From Qipengyuania xiamenensis (lineage in GTDB: Bacteria; Pseudomonadota; Alphaproteobacteria; Sphingomonadales; Sphingomonadaceae): DNA of 64,000 nucleotides. Shown piece by piece: positions 1 through 9,348 of the stretch; the stretch's first letter is position 1; every line of letters starts with the position of its first letter. The stretch is taken from assembly GCF_019711495.1 (NCBI RefSeq), contig NZ_JAIGNM010000001.1, positions 1,426,001 through 1,490,000 of the forward strand. Direction: 5' to 3'. Under the pieces are notes generated by a model. It had not been told where the DNA came from. It did not search any database and was given only the letters and a program-made list of their open reading frames with translations. Position numbers and translations under genes: made by a program.

Positions 1-290
1 AACTCGGCGTAGCGCGGAGGCTGCGCGCCTTCTGCAAGCTTGGTCAGGTCGTGGCGGATGAAGTGGCGTTCGGCATCCCAGTCGAATTCGGCACCCTCGC
101 AGGTCCACCGCGATCCGTCCGACAGCAGGCTGTCATAGGTCGTCCCGGCCTTGTCCGAAGTGTGGCAAATGGAACCGGGCGCAAATTTCGCTGCCTGGGC
201 GGCTTCCTGCGCGTAAGCGGCAGGCGCAATGGCGCCTAGTATCGCCAGAAAAGCGATCAATATCAGCCGCAAGAAGCGCGGCGCAGCCAT
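1..290 (-). CDS. 5' end of an exported sensor-like protein (cut by the window edge)
   Basis: Read on the minus strand from the ATG at 290, this frame is open to the window edge (96 codons). It begins with a clear signal peptide: arginines, then a hydrophobic core (LRLILIAFLAILGAIA) and an AYA-Q type cleavage site. Next comes a short cysteine-containing segment (SICHTSDKAG, RWTCEG) and then HFIRHDL. This arrangement resembles the N-terminus of 7TMR-DISM extracellular sensor domains that precede diguanylate cyclases or kinases, but the output domain is outside the window, so that is only a suggestion. An in-frame ATG at 308 is an alternative start. The gene follows ald in the same direction, 61-79 bp beyond its stop. 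Confidence 0.6.
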   Translation of the reverse strand, partial: MAAPRFLRLILIAFLAILGAIAPAAYAQEAAQAAKFAPGSICHTSDKAGTTYDSLLSDGSRWTCEGAEFDWDAERHFIRHDLTKLAEGAQPPRYAE

Positions 291-369
291 GGCGAGATTC
301 ACTCCCATCGCTGCGCCATACGCGGTATCAATTAAGAGCAGGTTATCAAAAACCGCCCGCGCGTTAACT

Positions 370-1488
370 TTATCCCTTGAGGACGTCGGCGACAGGTCGG
401 TAGGCGTAGCCAAGTTCGTCGGCCACGGCCTTGTAGGTCACCTCGCCCTTGTGGACATTAAGACCTTCGGCAAGATGCGGATCGGCAGCAAGCGCTTCCT
501 TCCAACCCATGCGCGCAATGCGAAGAGCATGCGGCAGGGTGACGTTGTTCAGCGCATAGGTGCTGGTGCGCGCCACTGCGCCGGGCATGTTGGCGACGCA
601 ATAATGCACGATATCGTCGACGATATAGGTCGGATCGGCATGGGTCGTGGGCTTCGAAGTCTCGAAACAACCGCCCTGGTCGATTGCCACGTCGACGAGC
701 ACAGCGCCCTTCTGCATGTCCTTGAGCATGTCGCGGGTGACAAGCTTGGGAGCGGCCGCACCCGGGATCAGCACCGCGCCGATCACTAGGTCCGCGCCGC
801 ATACGGCGTCGTAGAGGTTCGCAGCGTTCGAAAAGCGGGTGCTGGCGCGCGTTTCGAAATGCGTGCCGACCTTTTCCAGCACTTCGGGATCGCGGTCGAG
901 GATGGTGACGTCCGCACCGAGACCGGCAGCCATCTGCGCCGCGTTGAAACCGACGACACCGCCGCCGATCACCACGACCTTGCCCGGCATGACGCCCGGG
1001 ACACCGCCGAGAAGGACGCCGCGGCCACCATGGGCCTTTTCCAGAGCGGTCGCGCCTGCCTGGACGCTCATGCGGCCGGCAACCTGGCTCATCGGCTTAA
1101 GGAGCGGCAGCTGGCCGCGAGGGCCGGTCACCGTTTCGTAGGCAATTGCGGTCACGCCGCTGTCGACGAGGTCCTTGGTCTGCGGCGCGTCGGGCGCGAG
1201 GTGCAGGTAGGTGTAGAGGATCTGGTCTTCGCGCAGCTTGGCGCGCTCGACCGCCTGCGGCTCCTTGACCTTAACCACCATCTCGCACTCGGCGAAGATT
1301 TCGTCGGGCGTGTCCACGATGCGCGCGCCGGCTTCGATGTACTGCTGGTCGGTCGCATCGATGCCGCAACCGGCCTGCGTCTCGATCCAGACCTCGTTGC
1401 CCTGCACGATCAGTTCCTTCGCGCTCTCCGGCGTGAGGCCGACGCGATATTCGTGGTTCTTGATTTCCTTGGGGCAACCGATGCGCAT
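370..1488 (-). CDS. ald: Alanine dehydrogenase
   Basis: Catalyses NAD-dependent, reversible oxidative deamination of L-alanine to pyruvate and ammonia in the cytoplasm. The 372-residue protein has the usual family length and begins [16 protein letters not shown]. Catalytic residues fall where expected: Lys75 in VKVKEP and His96 in YTYLHLAPD. The Rossmann motif [14 protein letters not shown] and [12 protein letters not shown] are also present. The ATG at 1488 was chosen over an upstream in-frame ATG (1575) because AGGAG lies just before it and the extra 29 residues do not resemble the family. The gene stands alone with 123 bp to the next gene upstream. An Lrp-type regulator would be expected, but none is in the window. 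Confidence 0.97.
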   Translation of the reverse strand: MRIGCPKEIKNHEYRVGLTPESAKELIVQGNEVWIETQAGCGIDATDQQYIEAGARIVDTPDEIFAECEMVVKVKEPQAVERAKLREDQILYTYLHLAPDAPQTKDLVDSGVTAIAYETVTGPRGQLPLLKPMSQVAGRMSVQAGATALEKAHGGRGVLLGGVPGVMPGKVVVIGGGVVGFNAAQMAAGLGADVTILDRDPEVLEKVGTHFETRASTRFSNAANLYDAVCGADLVIGAVLIPGAAAPKLVTRDMLKDMQKGAVLVDVAIDQGGCFETSKPTTHADPTYIVDDIVHYCVANMPGAVARTSTYALNNVTLPHALRIARMGWKEALAADPHLAEGLNVHKGEVTYKAVADELGYAYRPVADVLKG

Positions 1489-1611
1489 TGGGGGACTCCT
1501 TGATTTGGCGATGCCGTTACATCTGTAACCATCGACGGGCAAGGCTTGTCGTCCCCCGCAAGGGCACGAAATCACCTGTTGAGGCGCGCAGTTTCCGCCC
1601 GCACCTGCAAG

Positions 1612-3168
1612 CTAGATCGTGATCCAGGACAACTCGACGGTATCGCTGCCCGCAGTCTCCGTAACGCTCGAATCGATGCCGGCATCGGACAGCAGGTTCG
1701 CGACAATGGCCGCATCTTCCGCATTGCCGAGAACCATCACTGGCACGCCCGTTCGTTCGGCAGCCCAGATCGCGAGTTCGAGGCTCGCCTGACCCGCCTC
1801 GTTAGGCTTGCCGTCTTCCATCGCGATACGCGGGAGCTGCAGCAGCGGCGGCCTGAGGCTGGCAGTCCAGCCCGGCACAGACTTGGTCACGCGGCTCTCC
1901 AGCTCGCGATATCCGGACAAGCTAAGTTGCGGCAGGGGCTTTGCGGTTGCCGCAATGCGGCGCGTTTCGCGGTCTAGCATGACATCGCCCCGGGCCACCC
2001 CGGCTGCCACGGCCATCCGGTCCACCATGCCGGCAATCTGTCGCTCGGTCGCAGCGGCCTGTTCCGCAGCCCGCGCGCGGGCAAGTTCGGCCTGTTCTGC
2101 GGCACCCGGGTCGGCACCGACGCGGAATTGCTCGATGCTGACCGTCAGATCGTCACCCAGCCGCCTGCGCAAAGAGCGGGTGATATCTTCATTGGCATCG
2201 GCATCGAATTCAGGCGTGAGGACAGTCGCCGTGATGCGCAGTGGCTCGCTGTCCCAATCTATGGACTGTTCACTGATGCGGGAGCGATCGCCGAATTCCG
2301 CCTCGATCGTGTTCTTCACGATGCGCTGCGCGCTGGCTTCCCACGCGATCTGGCGCAGCGAAAGGCCGAGCGGGATCGCCAGCGCCACGAAGATGAAGAA
2401 GATCCCGACATTCTGGAACCAGCCCTGCCGGGTGGAGAGCGTGGTGCGGAATCCGTAAAGACGGGCCATCAGTGTGGCGGTCAGCGCGATAGTCAGGAAG
2501 TTGGTGAAGAACAGCCCCAATGCGCCGAAGAAAACCGTCCAGTTGAAGGTCGCAAGACCGAAGCCGACCACCGCTAGCGGCGGCATCAAGGCGGTCGCGA
2601 TCGCCACGCCCACGATGCTTCCCTCGCGCCCGCGGATCATCGCGTAGGAACCGGCGATCGAGGAGAAGAGAGCCACGAGCAGGTCGAACAGGTTGGGGCG
2701 CGTGCGGGCCGCGATTTCTTCGGTCACGGTCTGGAGCGGCGACACGAGCACGATCAACGCGGCGAACAGCACCGCTGCAATACTGCCGAGCGCGAGCGAG
2801 CGCGCGGAAATCCGCAGCCATTTCTGCTTGCCGGTCGCAAGGGCGAAGCCGACCCCGAGGATCGGGCTCATCAGCGGCGAGAGCAGCATGGCCCCGATAA
2901 CCACCGCAGGCGATGAGAGAAGCAGGCCGAGGATCGCGATGCCTGCCGACATCATGATCATCAGGATGTACCGCGGCGTTGCCGGACATTCGAGCGCGAT
3001 CTTGGCGACCACCGCCTTGTGATCGACATCGCTGACAACCTTGTCGCGCCAGTACCGGCGCAGCGGCGCTATCGATCGGCCCAGCGGCGAATAGACCCAG
3101 CGCGGCGTATTTTCGGCCTTCTCGGTGGCGGCCTCGGTATCGGGTTCGGTTGCAGCAGATGAGTTCAT
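1612..3168 (-). CDS. DUF389 family membrane protein
   Basis: A 518-residue protein with a DUF389 (TIGR00341-like) hydrophobic core. About six transmembrane segments start near residue 66 and include SSPAVVIGAMLLSPLMSPI, the characteristic Pro/Met-rich helix. The N-terminal ~60 residues are hydrophilic and acidic. The C-terminal ~230 residues form a soluble region with an Ala/Glu/Arg-rich, probably coiled-coil stretch (AEQAELARARAAEQAA) followed by a BON/OmpA-like mixed alpha/beta part. The biochemical role of DUF389 proteins is unknown. The start lies 9 bp after the ftsK stop, so it is probably co-transcribed with ftsK. Confidence 0.85.
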   Translation of the reverse strand: MNSSAATEPDTEAATEKAENTPRWVYSPLGRSIAPLRRYWRDKVVSDVDHKAVVAKIALECPATPRYILMIMMSAGIAILGLLLSSPAVVIGAMLLSPLMSPILGVGFALATGKQKWLRISARSLALGSIAAVLFAALIVLVSPLQTVTEEIAARTRPNLFDLLVALFSSIAGSYAMIRGREGSIVGVAIATALMPPLAVVGFGLATFNWTVFFGALGLFFTNFLTIALTATLMARLYGFRTTLSTRQGWFQNVGIFFIFVALAIPLGLSLRQIAWEASAQRIVKNTIEAEFGDRSRISEQSIDWDSEPLRITATVLTPEFDADANEDITRSLRRRLGDDLTVSIEQFRVGADPGAAEQAELARARAAEQAAATERQIAGMVDRMAVAAGVARGDVMLDRETRRIAATAKPLPQLSLSGYRELESRVTKSVPGWTASLRPPLLQLPRIAMEDGKPNEAGQASLELAIWAAERTGVPVMVLGNAEDAAIVANLLSDAGIDSSVTETAGSDTVELSWITI

Positions 3169-3177
3169 CGGCGCCCT

Positions 3178-5520
3178 CTAGATCGGGTTTCCATCCTGGT
3201 CGCGGAAAATCTCGCGTCGGCCGACATGGTTGGCAGGCCCCACAAGCCCTTCGCTTTCCATCCGCTCGATCCACTTGGCAGCGGTGTTGTAGCCGACACC
3301 CATCTGGCGCTGGAGCCACGAACCTGAAGCCTTCTGGTTCTCGATAACGATCTGGCACGCCTGGCGATACTTGCGCTCGTCCGGATTGTCGGACGCGGTA
3401 AATTCGTCCTCGAAGTTGAAGCCGCCGTCTTCCGGCTCTTCGGTGACCGCATCGACATAATCGGGCTTGCCCTGCGCGCGCCAGTGATCGGCCACACGCT
3501 CGACCTCGTCGTCGCCCACGAACGGCCCGTGAACGCGAACCATCGCGCCGGTGTTGGGCTTGTAGAGCATGTCGCCCTTGCCCAGCAGCTGTTCGGCGCC
3601 CTGCTCGCCGAGGATGGTGCGGCTGTCGATCCGGCTCGTGACCTTGAAGCTGATACGCGTCGGCAGGTTGGCCTTGATGACGCCGGTGATGACGTCGACC
3701 GACGGACGCTGCGTCGCCATGATCAGGTGGATGCCTGCAGCACGCGACTTCTGCGACAGGCGCTGGATAAGCACTTCGATTTCCTTGCCGACGGTGACCA
3801 TGAGGTCGGCCAGCTCGTCGACGATCAGCACGATCAGCGGCAGCGGTTCGTAATCGAGCTGCTCTTCTTCGTAGAGCTCCTCCCCGGTCTCGGGGTCGAA
3901 GCCGGTCTGGACACGGCGGCCGAGCGGCTTGCCCTTCTCCGCGGCTTTGCGAACCTTCTCGTTGAAGCCCGCAATGTTCCGCGAGTTCACGCTGCTCATC
4001 ATGCGGTAGCGCTTCTCCATCTCCTCGACCGCCCATTTGAGCGCTCGGACAGACTTGGCCGGTTCGGTAACCACCGGCGAAAGGAGATGCGGGATATCGT
4101 CATAGGTCTTGAGTTCAAGCACCTTGGGATCGATCAGGATCAGGCGGCACTCGTCGGGCGTGAAGCGGTAGAGCAGCGACAGCAGGATCGCGTTGAGGCC
4201 CACCGACTTACCCGAACCCGTGGTACCCGCGACGAGCAAATGCGGCATGGCGGCAAGATCGGCGATGATCGGTTCGCCCGCGATGTCCTTGCCGAGGATC
4301 ATCGGCAGGCTGCCCCTGTGGTCCACGAAGGCGGCAGAGGTCGCAAGTTCCTTGTAGCTGACCATCTGGCGATCGGCATTGGGCAGCTCGATGCCGATCA
4401 CGGTCTTGCCCGGGATCGGCGAGACGCGCGCACTGATCGCGCTCATGTTGCGGGCGATGTCTTCTGCAAGGCCGACAACGCGGCTCGCCTTGATGCCTGG
4501 GGCGGGCTCGAGCTCGTACATGGTCACGACGGGGCCTGCGCGCACCGCGGTGATCTCGCCCTTCACGTTGAAATCGTCGAGCACGTTCTCGAGCAGGCGC
4601 GCATTCCTTTCGAGCGCGATCTTGTCGAGCTTGGGCGCATTGCTTTCGGGCTGGTCGGTCAGCAATTCATGGCTCGGCAGCTGGTAGCTGGCGAACATGT
4701 CGCGCTGCTTTGCCTTGGCCGGACGCGATTGCGCAGGAGCGGACACCGGATCGGCGATCTCGGGCGCACGGCGCGGTTCGCGCACGGGCGCATCTTCGTC
4801 CGCGTCATCATCGTCCGTGATCGGGGCCCGCTTCGCGCGCTTGGGTTTCTTGGGCCCCAGCGGAAGGTCGATCTCGGAGGTATCCGATCCGCGCTTCAGC
4901 ATCTCCGGAAGTGTGAAGAACTGTGCCCAGTCGATCGCAAAGACCTTGGTCACCAGCGCCAGCCCGCCGCCCAGCGCGACGAGGCCCAGCCCCCCGATGA
5001 TCCAGCCCGAAAACTCGCCACCGAAACGCGTCGCAACGGCATCGATGCCGCCGGCGCCGAGCAGGCCGGCCAGCCCGCCGGCACCCGCCGGAAAAGGTCC
5101 CGGACTGTCTTCGAACAGGAGCGAGATGACCGTGCCCAACAGCAGCATGGCCAGCATGAGCAGTGCGAAGGGACTCCACCATTTGCCGGGTGTCTCTTCT
5201 TCTTCGGGATCCTCGACCCCGGTCCACAAACGGCGCGCGGAAATCCAGAGCAGGGGCAGCAGCAGCAGCGCGGGGAGGCCGAAAGCGAAATAGGCGCGTT
5301 CGGCTGCCCATGCGCCGCTCAGCCCCATCCAGTTTCCGATCTGCGATCCGTCTGCGGCGGTTGACGGGCTGGGATCGGTCTGCGTGTAGCTGACCAGCGC
5401 GAGCGCGAGGAACAGCAGCAGCGCGAACAGCACCCCGCTGCCCGCCATATGCGTGGCGCGCCGCAAAGACCGGCGGAAAGCCGCCCGCCAGTCGGGTTTG
5501 GCGCCTGCGCGCGTTGCCAT
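3178..5520 (-). CDS. ftsK: DNA translocase FtsK
   Basis: A septum-anchored motor that pumps chromosomal DNA and activates XerCD/dif resolution at division. The 780 residues show the full architecture. Four N-terminal membrane helices lie at about 27-45, 80-96, 116-135 and 170-192. An acidic/basic linker runs to about 290. The RecA-type motor has Walker A GTTGSGKS at 432-439 and Walker B LIVLIVDELADL. A C-terminal winged-helix gamma domain reads KOPS (GSWLQRQMGVGYNTAAKWIE and VGRREIF). The linker is short compared with E. coli FtsK, which is normal for alphaproteobacteria. The ATG at 5520 is followed directly by the family-like N-terminus. It leads the unit that includes the DUF389 gene. Confidence 0.97.
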   Translation of the reverse strand: MATRAGAKPDWRAAFRRSLRRATHMAGSGVLFALLLFLALALVSYTQTDPSPSTAADGSQIGNWMGLSGAWAAERAYFAFGLPALLLLPLLWISARRLWTGVEDPEEEETPGKWWSPFALLMLAMLLLGTVISLLFEDSPGPFPAGAGGLAGLLGAGGIDAVATRFGGEFSGWIIGGLGLVALGGGLALVTKVFAIDWAQFFTLPEMLKRGSDTSEIDLPLGPKKPKRAKRAPITDDDDADEDAPVREPRRAPEIADPVSAPAQSRPAKAKQRDMFASYQLPSHELLTDQPESNAPKLDKIALERNARLLENVLDDFNVKGEITAVRAGPVVTMYELEPAPGIKASRVVGLAEDIARNMSAISARVSPIPGKTVIGIELPNADRQMVSYKELATSAAFVDHRGSLPMILGKDIAGEPIIADLAAMPHLLVAGTTGSGKSVGLNAILLSLLYRFTPDECRLILIDPKVLELKTYDDIPHLLSPVVTEPAKSVRALKWAVEEMEKRYRMMSSVNSRNIAGFNEKVRKAAEKGKPLGRRVQTGFDPETGEELYEEEQLDYEPLPLIVLIVDELADLMVTVGKEIEVLIQRLSQKSRAAGIHLIMATQRPSVDVITGVIKANLPTRISFKVTSRIDSRTILGEQGAEQLLGKGDMLYKPNTGAMVRVHGPFVGDDEVERVADHWRAQGKPDYVDAVTEEPEDGGFNFEDEFTASDNPDERKYRQACQIVIENQKASGSWLQRQMGVGYNTAAKWIERMESEGLVGPANHVGRREIFRDQDGNPI

Positions 5521-5577
5521 TCGTATTTCCCCTAATCCGTCGAGAGCGCGCAGTATGAATCCTCGGAGAGTCCGAGG

Positions 5578-6105
5578 TCAAGGCATGTTCGTCGAGCGGA
5601 GGCCGTCGATCGCGCCCCAGCGCGGCCAGTCGAGCTCGACCGCCCGCTTTGCATTCATGCCGCCCAATGCGATTACCGGGACCGGCGACTGCTGGGCCAG
5701 CACCTGAAATCCGTACACGCCCAGCGTCCTTGCGCCCGGATGCGAGGCGGTCGGGAAGACGGGCGAAAGGAATATGGCATCGGCACCGGCCGCCACGGCC
5801 TGCTCGATCTCGTCACCGTTATGGGCGGTGGCGAGCTTCAGGCCCCTGTCCAACCGCTCGGGCGGGCCATAGCTGCCGTCCGCACCCCAGTCTTCGTCGC
5901 CCGACAGGATGACAGTGTGGCCGAAGGATCGCGCGATTTTTGCGAGTTCGTCGAAGCGCGCGCGCCGCTGTGCCGGGTCAAGGTGATAATGCCGGAACAC
6001 GAAGCCCGAACCGCGCGGCAAGGCGCGCAAGGCTTCCTCGAGCCCAGCGTCATTGCGTGCATCGCTCAGGAGCCAAAGCAGGGGGAGGGACTGGCGTGTC
6101 GTCAC
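5578..6105 (-). CDS. Thiamine phosphate synthase/TenI-like protein
   Basis: A 175-residue TIM-barrel protein of the ThiE/TenI superfamily. The phosphate-binding end is recognisable (AAGADAIFLSPVFPTASHPG and PVIALGGMNAKRAVEL), as is the YHLD-like strand near the N-terminus. It is shorter than canonical ThiE (~210) and no thiamine genes adjoin it, so it may not make thiamine phosphate; TenI-like or regulatory members are common. The start is uncertain. A GTG at 6105 gives VTTRQSLPLLWLLSD, a plausible first strand, and leaves 23 bp to the divergent yggS. The ATG at 6156 would run into yggS and adds unrelated residues. Stop at 5578, 57 bp upstream of ftsK. Confidence 0.75.
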   Translation of the reverse strand: MTTRQSLPLLWLLSDARNDAGLEEALRALPRGSGFVFRHYHLDPAQRRARFDELAKIARSFGHTVILSGDEDWGADGSYGPPERLDRGLKLATAHNGDEIEQAVAAGADAIFLSPVFPTASHPGARTLGVYGFQVLAQQSPVPVIALGGMNAKRAVELDWPRWGAIDGLRSTNMP

Positions 6106-6128
6106 ATCTCGGCTATAGCGCGCCCAAG

Positions 6129-6794
6129 ATGGAAAAGGCAGATACTCCTCTCGCACAGGTCCGCGCCAATATTGCGCTGGTTTGCAAACGTGCCCGGCGC
6201 GATCCCGGCGAGGTTACGCTCGTCGCGGTCAGCAAGCGCCACGATGCCGCGACGATCGAACCGCTCCTGCTCGAAGGGCATCGTCATTTCGGCGAGAACC
6301 GTGTGCAGGAAGCGCAGGAAAAGTGGCCCGCACTGCGCGAGGCGCATCCCGGCGTGCAGCTGCATCTCGTCGGCCAGCTGCAGTCGAACAAGGCCGAGGA
6401 TGCCGCCGCGCTGTTTGACGTGATCCACTCGCTCGACCGACCAAGCCTCGTGAAAGCGCTGGCCAAGGCCTTCGACAAGACCGGCAGGCAGGTGCCCTGC
6501 TTCGTACAGGTCGATGTCGGCGACGAGAAGCAGAAGGGCGGCTGCCCGGTTGGCGAATTGCCCGCTCTGATCAAGCAGGCCCGTGACGCCGATATCCCGC
6601 TGGCAGGCCTCATGTGCCTGCCGCCGGCCGATATCGAGCCCGCGCCGTTTTTCGCTTTCCTCGACAAGCTCGCGCGCGATCACGGGCTCGAAGGGCGCAG
6701 CATGGGCATGAGCGGCGACTACGAAACCGCGATCATGCTCGGCGCGACGCATGTGCGTGTCGGCACCGCCCTGTTTGGCGAGCGCCCTTCCTGA
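6129..6794 (+). CDS. yggS: YggS family pyridoxal phosphate homeostasis protein
   Basis: A PLP-binding protein of alanine-racemase N-terminal fold that buffers free PLP and affects amino-acid and B6 homeostasis; it has no known enzymatic activity. The 221 residues carry the PLP lysine as Lys36 in LVAVSKRHDA, then HFGENRVQEAQEKW, HLVGQLQSNKA and the C-terminal SMGMSGDYETAIMLGATHVRVGTALFG, all diagnostic. The ATG at 6129 gives the usual N-terminus; in-frame codons upstream belong to the antisense region of the ThiE-like gene. It is divergent from that gene across about 23 bp, so any promoter must overlap coding sequence. Confidence 0.95.
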   Translation: MEKADTPLAQVRANIALVCKRARRDPGEVTLVAVSKRHDAATIEPLLLEGHRHFGENRVQEAQEKWPALREAHPGVQLHLVGQLQSNKAEDAAALFDVIHSLDRPSLVKALAKAFDKTGRQVPCFVQVDVGDEKQKGGCPVGELPALIKQARDADIPLAGLMCLPPADIEPAPFFAFLDKLARDHGLEGRSMGMSGDYETAIMLGATHVRVGTALFGERPS

Positions 6795-6872
6795 CGCGTA
6801 ATTCAACGCGCGCGATCAGCGACGCGTCAGCTCGAATGCGCGCGCTAGGCAGCGAAGCGGTAGCGCATAGAA

Positions 6873-6898
6873 AAAGGGGCGCCCGGAAGCGCCCCTTT
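6873..6898. terminator. Bidirectional rho-independent terminator
   Basis: The 10-bp arms AAAGGGGCGC and GCGCCCCTTT flank a 6-base loop. On the minus strand the right arm is followed by a T run (CCCCTTTTTC), so it is best placed for the convergent TonB receptor gene ending at 6924. It also lies 79 bp after the yggS stop and can serve that gene. Confidence 0.8.
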
Positions 6899-6923
6899 CC
6901 CATTTTTCAAATGCTGCGTCCGA

Positions 6924-9263
6924 TCAGAATTCGAACGTCGCTTCGACACCGACCTGGCGACCCTTCGACAGCGGCGACAGCGTGCCGCCTGCCGGGAAGA
7001 AGCCGAACGGCTGGTTGATGCCATTGCTCAGCGGACCGCCGAAGGGCAGCTGCGTATCGCCACCGGCCTGGACCTGGTCGAGCAGGTTCTTGCCGTAGAG
7101 CGAGAAGCTGAGGCCTTCCATCGGGGTGTCCCAAGTGATGTTGGCATCGAGGATCTGCGCATCCTGGATGTAACCGAAGTTGTTGTCGGTATACGCAAAC
7201 TCGTCACGGAACTGGTAGTTCACGCGGGTCGTGATTGCGCTGTCACCAAGGTACAGCTCGTGGATCATGCCGACACCCCAGGTGATCGGGGGAACGCGCG
7301 GTAGCGACAGCGCGAGGTCGGCATCGTCGATCACGCCGTCACTCGAAATGTCGAAACGCACTTCGTCATATTCCGCGTCGATCACGCCGAGGTTGGCCGT
7401 GAACAGCAGCGAGTCGGTGACGCGCATGCGGCTTTCGGCCTCGAAGCCAAGGATCGAAGCATCGGCCGTGTTCAGGATGAACTGCGAGACACCGGCGGTC
7501 GGGCTCGACTGGTTCACTTCGCGCTGCATGTCCGAGATGTCGGTCAGGTAGACCGCGGCGTTGAGCGTGAAGGCACCGTCGTCCGACTGGAACTTGCCGC
7601 CGAACTCGTAGTTGTCGACCTTCTCTTCGTCGAAAGAGAAGTTGCCGCCCGTTGCCGGGACCACGACGTTTTCAAACACGGTCGCGTTGGTAATGCGGAA
7701 GTTGTAGCCGCCCGAACGGTAACCGCGAGTCCAGTGTGCGTAGACCTGGCCCTTGCCGAATTCATACTGCAGGCCGAGCTTCGGCGACCAGTTGGACCAG
7801 CTATTGTCATCCGTGAAGCCGTTGTTCTCGGTCGGGATGAAGGGGTTGGTGCCGCTGGTCGGGCAGGTGCCGTCGACCACCGAACATTCGGGACGCGGAC
7901 GGATATAGGTTACGCCTGCATCCTTCTCTTCGCGGCTCCAGCGGAGGCCGGCGATGACCGAAAGGGCATCGGTGAGGTAGAACTGGCCGTTGGCGAATGC
8001 ACCGAGAACCTGATGGTCCTGATAGCCACCGCCGTAGAAGGTCAGCGGCGAAAGCGGCGGAAGGTCACGCACTTCGGTATAGGCGATCGACTGGTCGAAG
8101 AAGAAACCGCCGACGGTCAGGTCGAAGCCATTGCCCGAAACCGCATAACGCAGTTCGTTCGAGATCTGGTCCTGCTCGGTCTCGGTGTTCGAGTGGAACC
8201 CGAAGAAGGGGGCGCTGTCGATATCGCCGAGCGTCGTCGCCTCATAGCTACGATAGCCGAAGATATTGGTCAGCGTACCCGGGCCGATGTCGACTTCTGC
8301 GGTAACCGAACCGGTCCAGATTTCATTGTCGTAATTGCCGGGCTCGTCGATCGCGAAATCGAAAGTGTCACGGCGGAAGATGCCGCGGTTCTGACCAGAC
8401 GGGCCGTCACCTTCGGAGGTGAAGTAGTCGAGCTTACCGCGGATCATCAGGCCGCCGAAGCGACCTTCGAGTGCGCCGCGCAGGATCTTGGTTTCCGCTT
8501 CGCCGTGGTTCGAACCGTCGAACAGGTTGGTGAAGTAACCTTCGTCCTTGTTGTAATAGCCACCCAGTTTGAACAGCAGGGTGTCTTCGACGATCGGGCC
8601 GGAAATCACACCGCTGACGGTGTAGTTCGAACCGCCGCGGCCGCCATCGACCCACGGGCCGTCGACAGCTGCACGGAACTTGCCGCTGAATTCGTCGGTC
8701 GGGTTGCCGGTGTTCAGCAGGACCGCGCCGCCGGTCACGTTACGACCGAACAGCACGCCCTGCGGACCGCGCAGGATTTCCACGCTGTCGAGGTCGAACA
8801 CGTCGAAGACGACGCCGCCGTTGAAGCCTAGGTACACGCCATCGACGAAGACGCCGACGGTCGGGTCGATCGAGGGGATCGACGAGTTGATGCCGAGGCC
8901 GCGGATCGAGAAGTTCGCCGTACCGCGGCTGGTGCCGACTTGGTCGAGCGAAACGTTCGGCGCCGAATAGGTCAGCGACTGGACGTCACGCACGTTGAGG
9001 GCATCAAGGCTTTCCGAATTGAACGCGGTCACGGCAAGCGGGATGTCCTGCACATTTTCCGGGTTCTGCGTCTTGGTGCCGGTGACGATGATGGTGTTGA
9101 GCGAGTCGATACCGCGGGCCGGGGTCTGGTCCGCTGCGTCGTCTTCCTGGACAACAGTATCGGTATCGTCGTCAGCATCCTGCGCCATAGCGGCCTGGGG
9201 GAGCAGCGTGAAACCTGCACCGAGAAGGGCAAGCGTGCGCAACGAAAGCGTAGTGGATCGCAT
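6924..9263 (-). CDS. TonB-dependent outer membrane receptor
   Basis: A 779-residue outer membrane active transporter. It has a signal peptide (LLGAGFTLLPQAAMAQD), an acidic spacer, and a TonB-box-like NTIIVTGTK. The plug domain contains SIRGLGINSSIPSIDPTVGV and VEILRGPQGVLFGRN, followed by a long beta-barrel ending in EATFEF with the C-terminal Phe recognised by the Bam machinery. It belongs to the sphingomonad family of receptors usually predicted as siderophore, vitamin or organic-substrate importers; the substrate cannot be read from the sequence. It is monocistronic, 85 bp beyond the glnD stop, with its own terminator at 6873-6898. No adjacent FecR/sigma pair is present. Confidence 0.93.
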   Translation of the reverse strand: MRSTTLSLRTLALLGAGFTLLPQAAMAQDADDDTDTVVQEDDAADQTPARGIDSLNTIIVTGTKTQNPENVQDIPLAVTAFNSESLDALNVRDVQSLTYSAPNVSLDQVGTSRGTANFSIRGLGINSSIPSIDPTVGVFVDGVYLGFNGGVVFDVFDLDSVEILRGPQGVLFGRNVTGGAVLLNTGNPTDEFSGKFRAAVDGPWVDGGRGGSNYTVSGVISGPIVEDTLLFKLGGYYNKDEGYFTNLFDGSNHGEAETKILRGALEGRFGGLMIRGKLDYFTSEGDGPSGQNRGIFRRDTFDFAIDEPGNYDNEIWTGSVTAEVDIGPGTLTNIFGYRSYEATTLGDIDSAPFFGFHSNTETEQDQISNELRYAVSGNGFDLTVGGFFFDQSIAYTEVRDLPPLSPLTFYGGGYQDHQVLGAFANGQFYLTDALSVIAGLRWSREEKDAGVTYIRPRPECSVVDGTCPTSGTNPFIPTENNGFTDDNSWSNWSPKLGLQYEFGKGQVYAHWTRGYRSGGYNFRITNATVFENVVVPATGGNFSFDEEKVDNYEFGGKFQSDDGAFTLNAAVYLTDISDMQREVNQSSPTAGVSQFILNTADASILGFEAESRMRVTDSLLFTANLGVIDAEYDEVRFDISSDGVIDDADLALSLPRVPPITWGVGMIHELYLGDSAITTRVNYQFRDEFAYTDNNFGYIQDAQILDANITWDTPMEGLSFSLYGKNLLDQVQAGGDTQLPFGGPLSNGINQPFGFFPAGGTLSPLSKGRQVGVEATFEF

Positions 9264-9348
9264 GAGGGGTCCTCTCCTTTGGATATCTCTCGCAAGAATC
9301 AGTGGCCGATTTGCAACCTAACTGCAACAATCAAACCACGAACGGCTG

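Noticed and set aside
3484..5364. 626-codon open frame antisense to ftsK
   Set aside because: Opposite a clearly identified ftsK; the translation is Arg/His/Leu/Asp-rich without any domain, as expected from the complement of high-GC codons.
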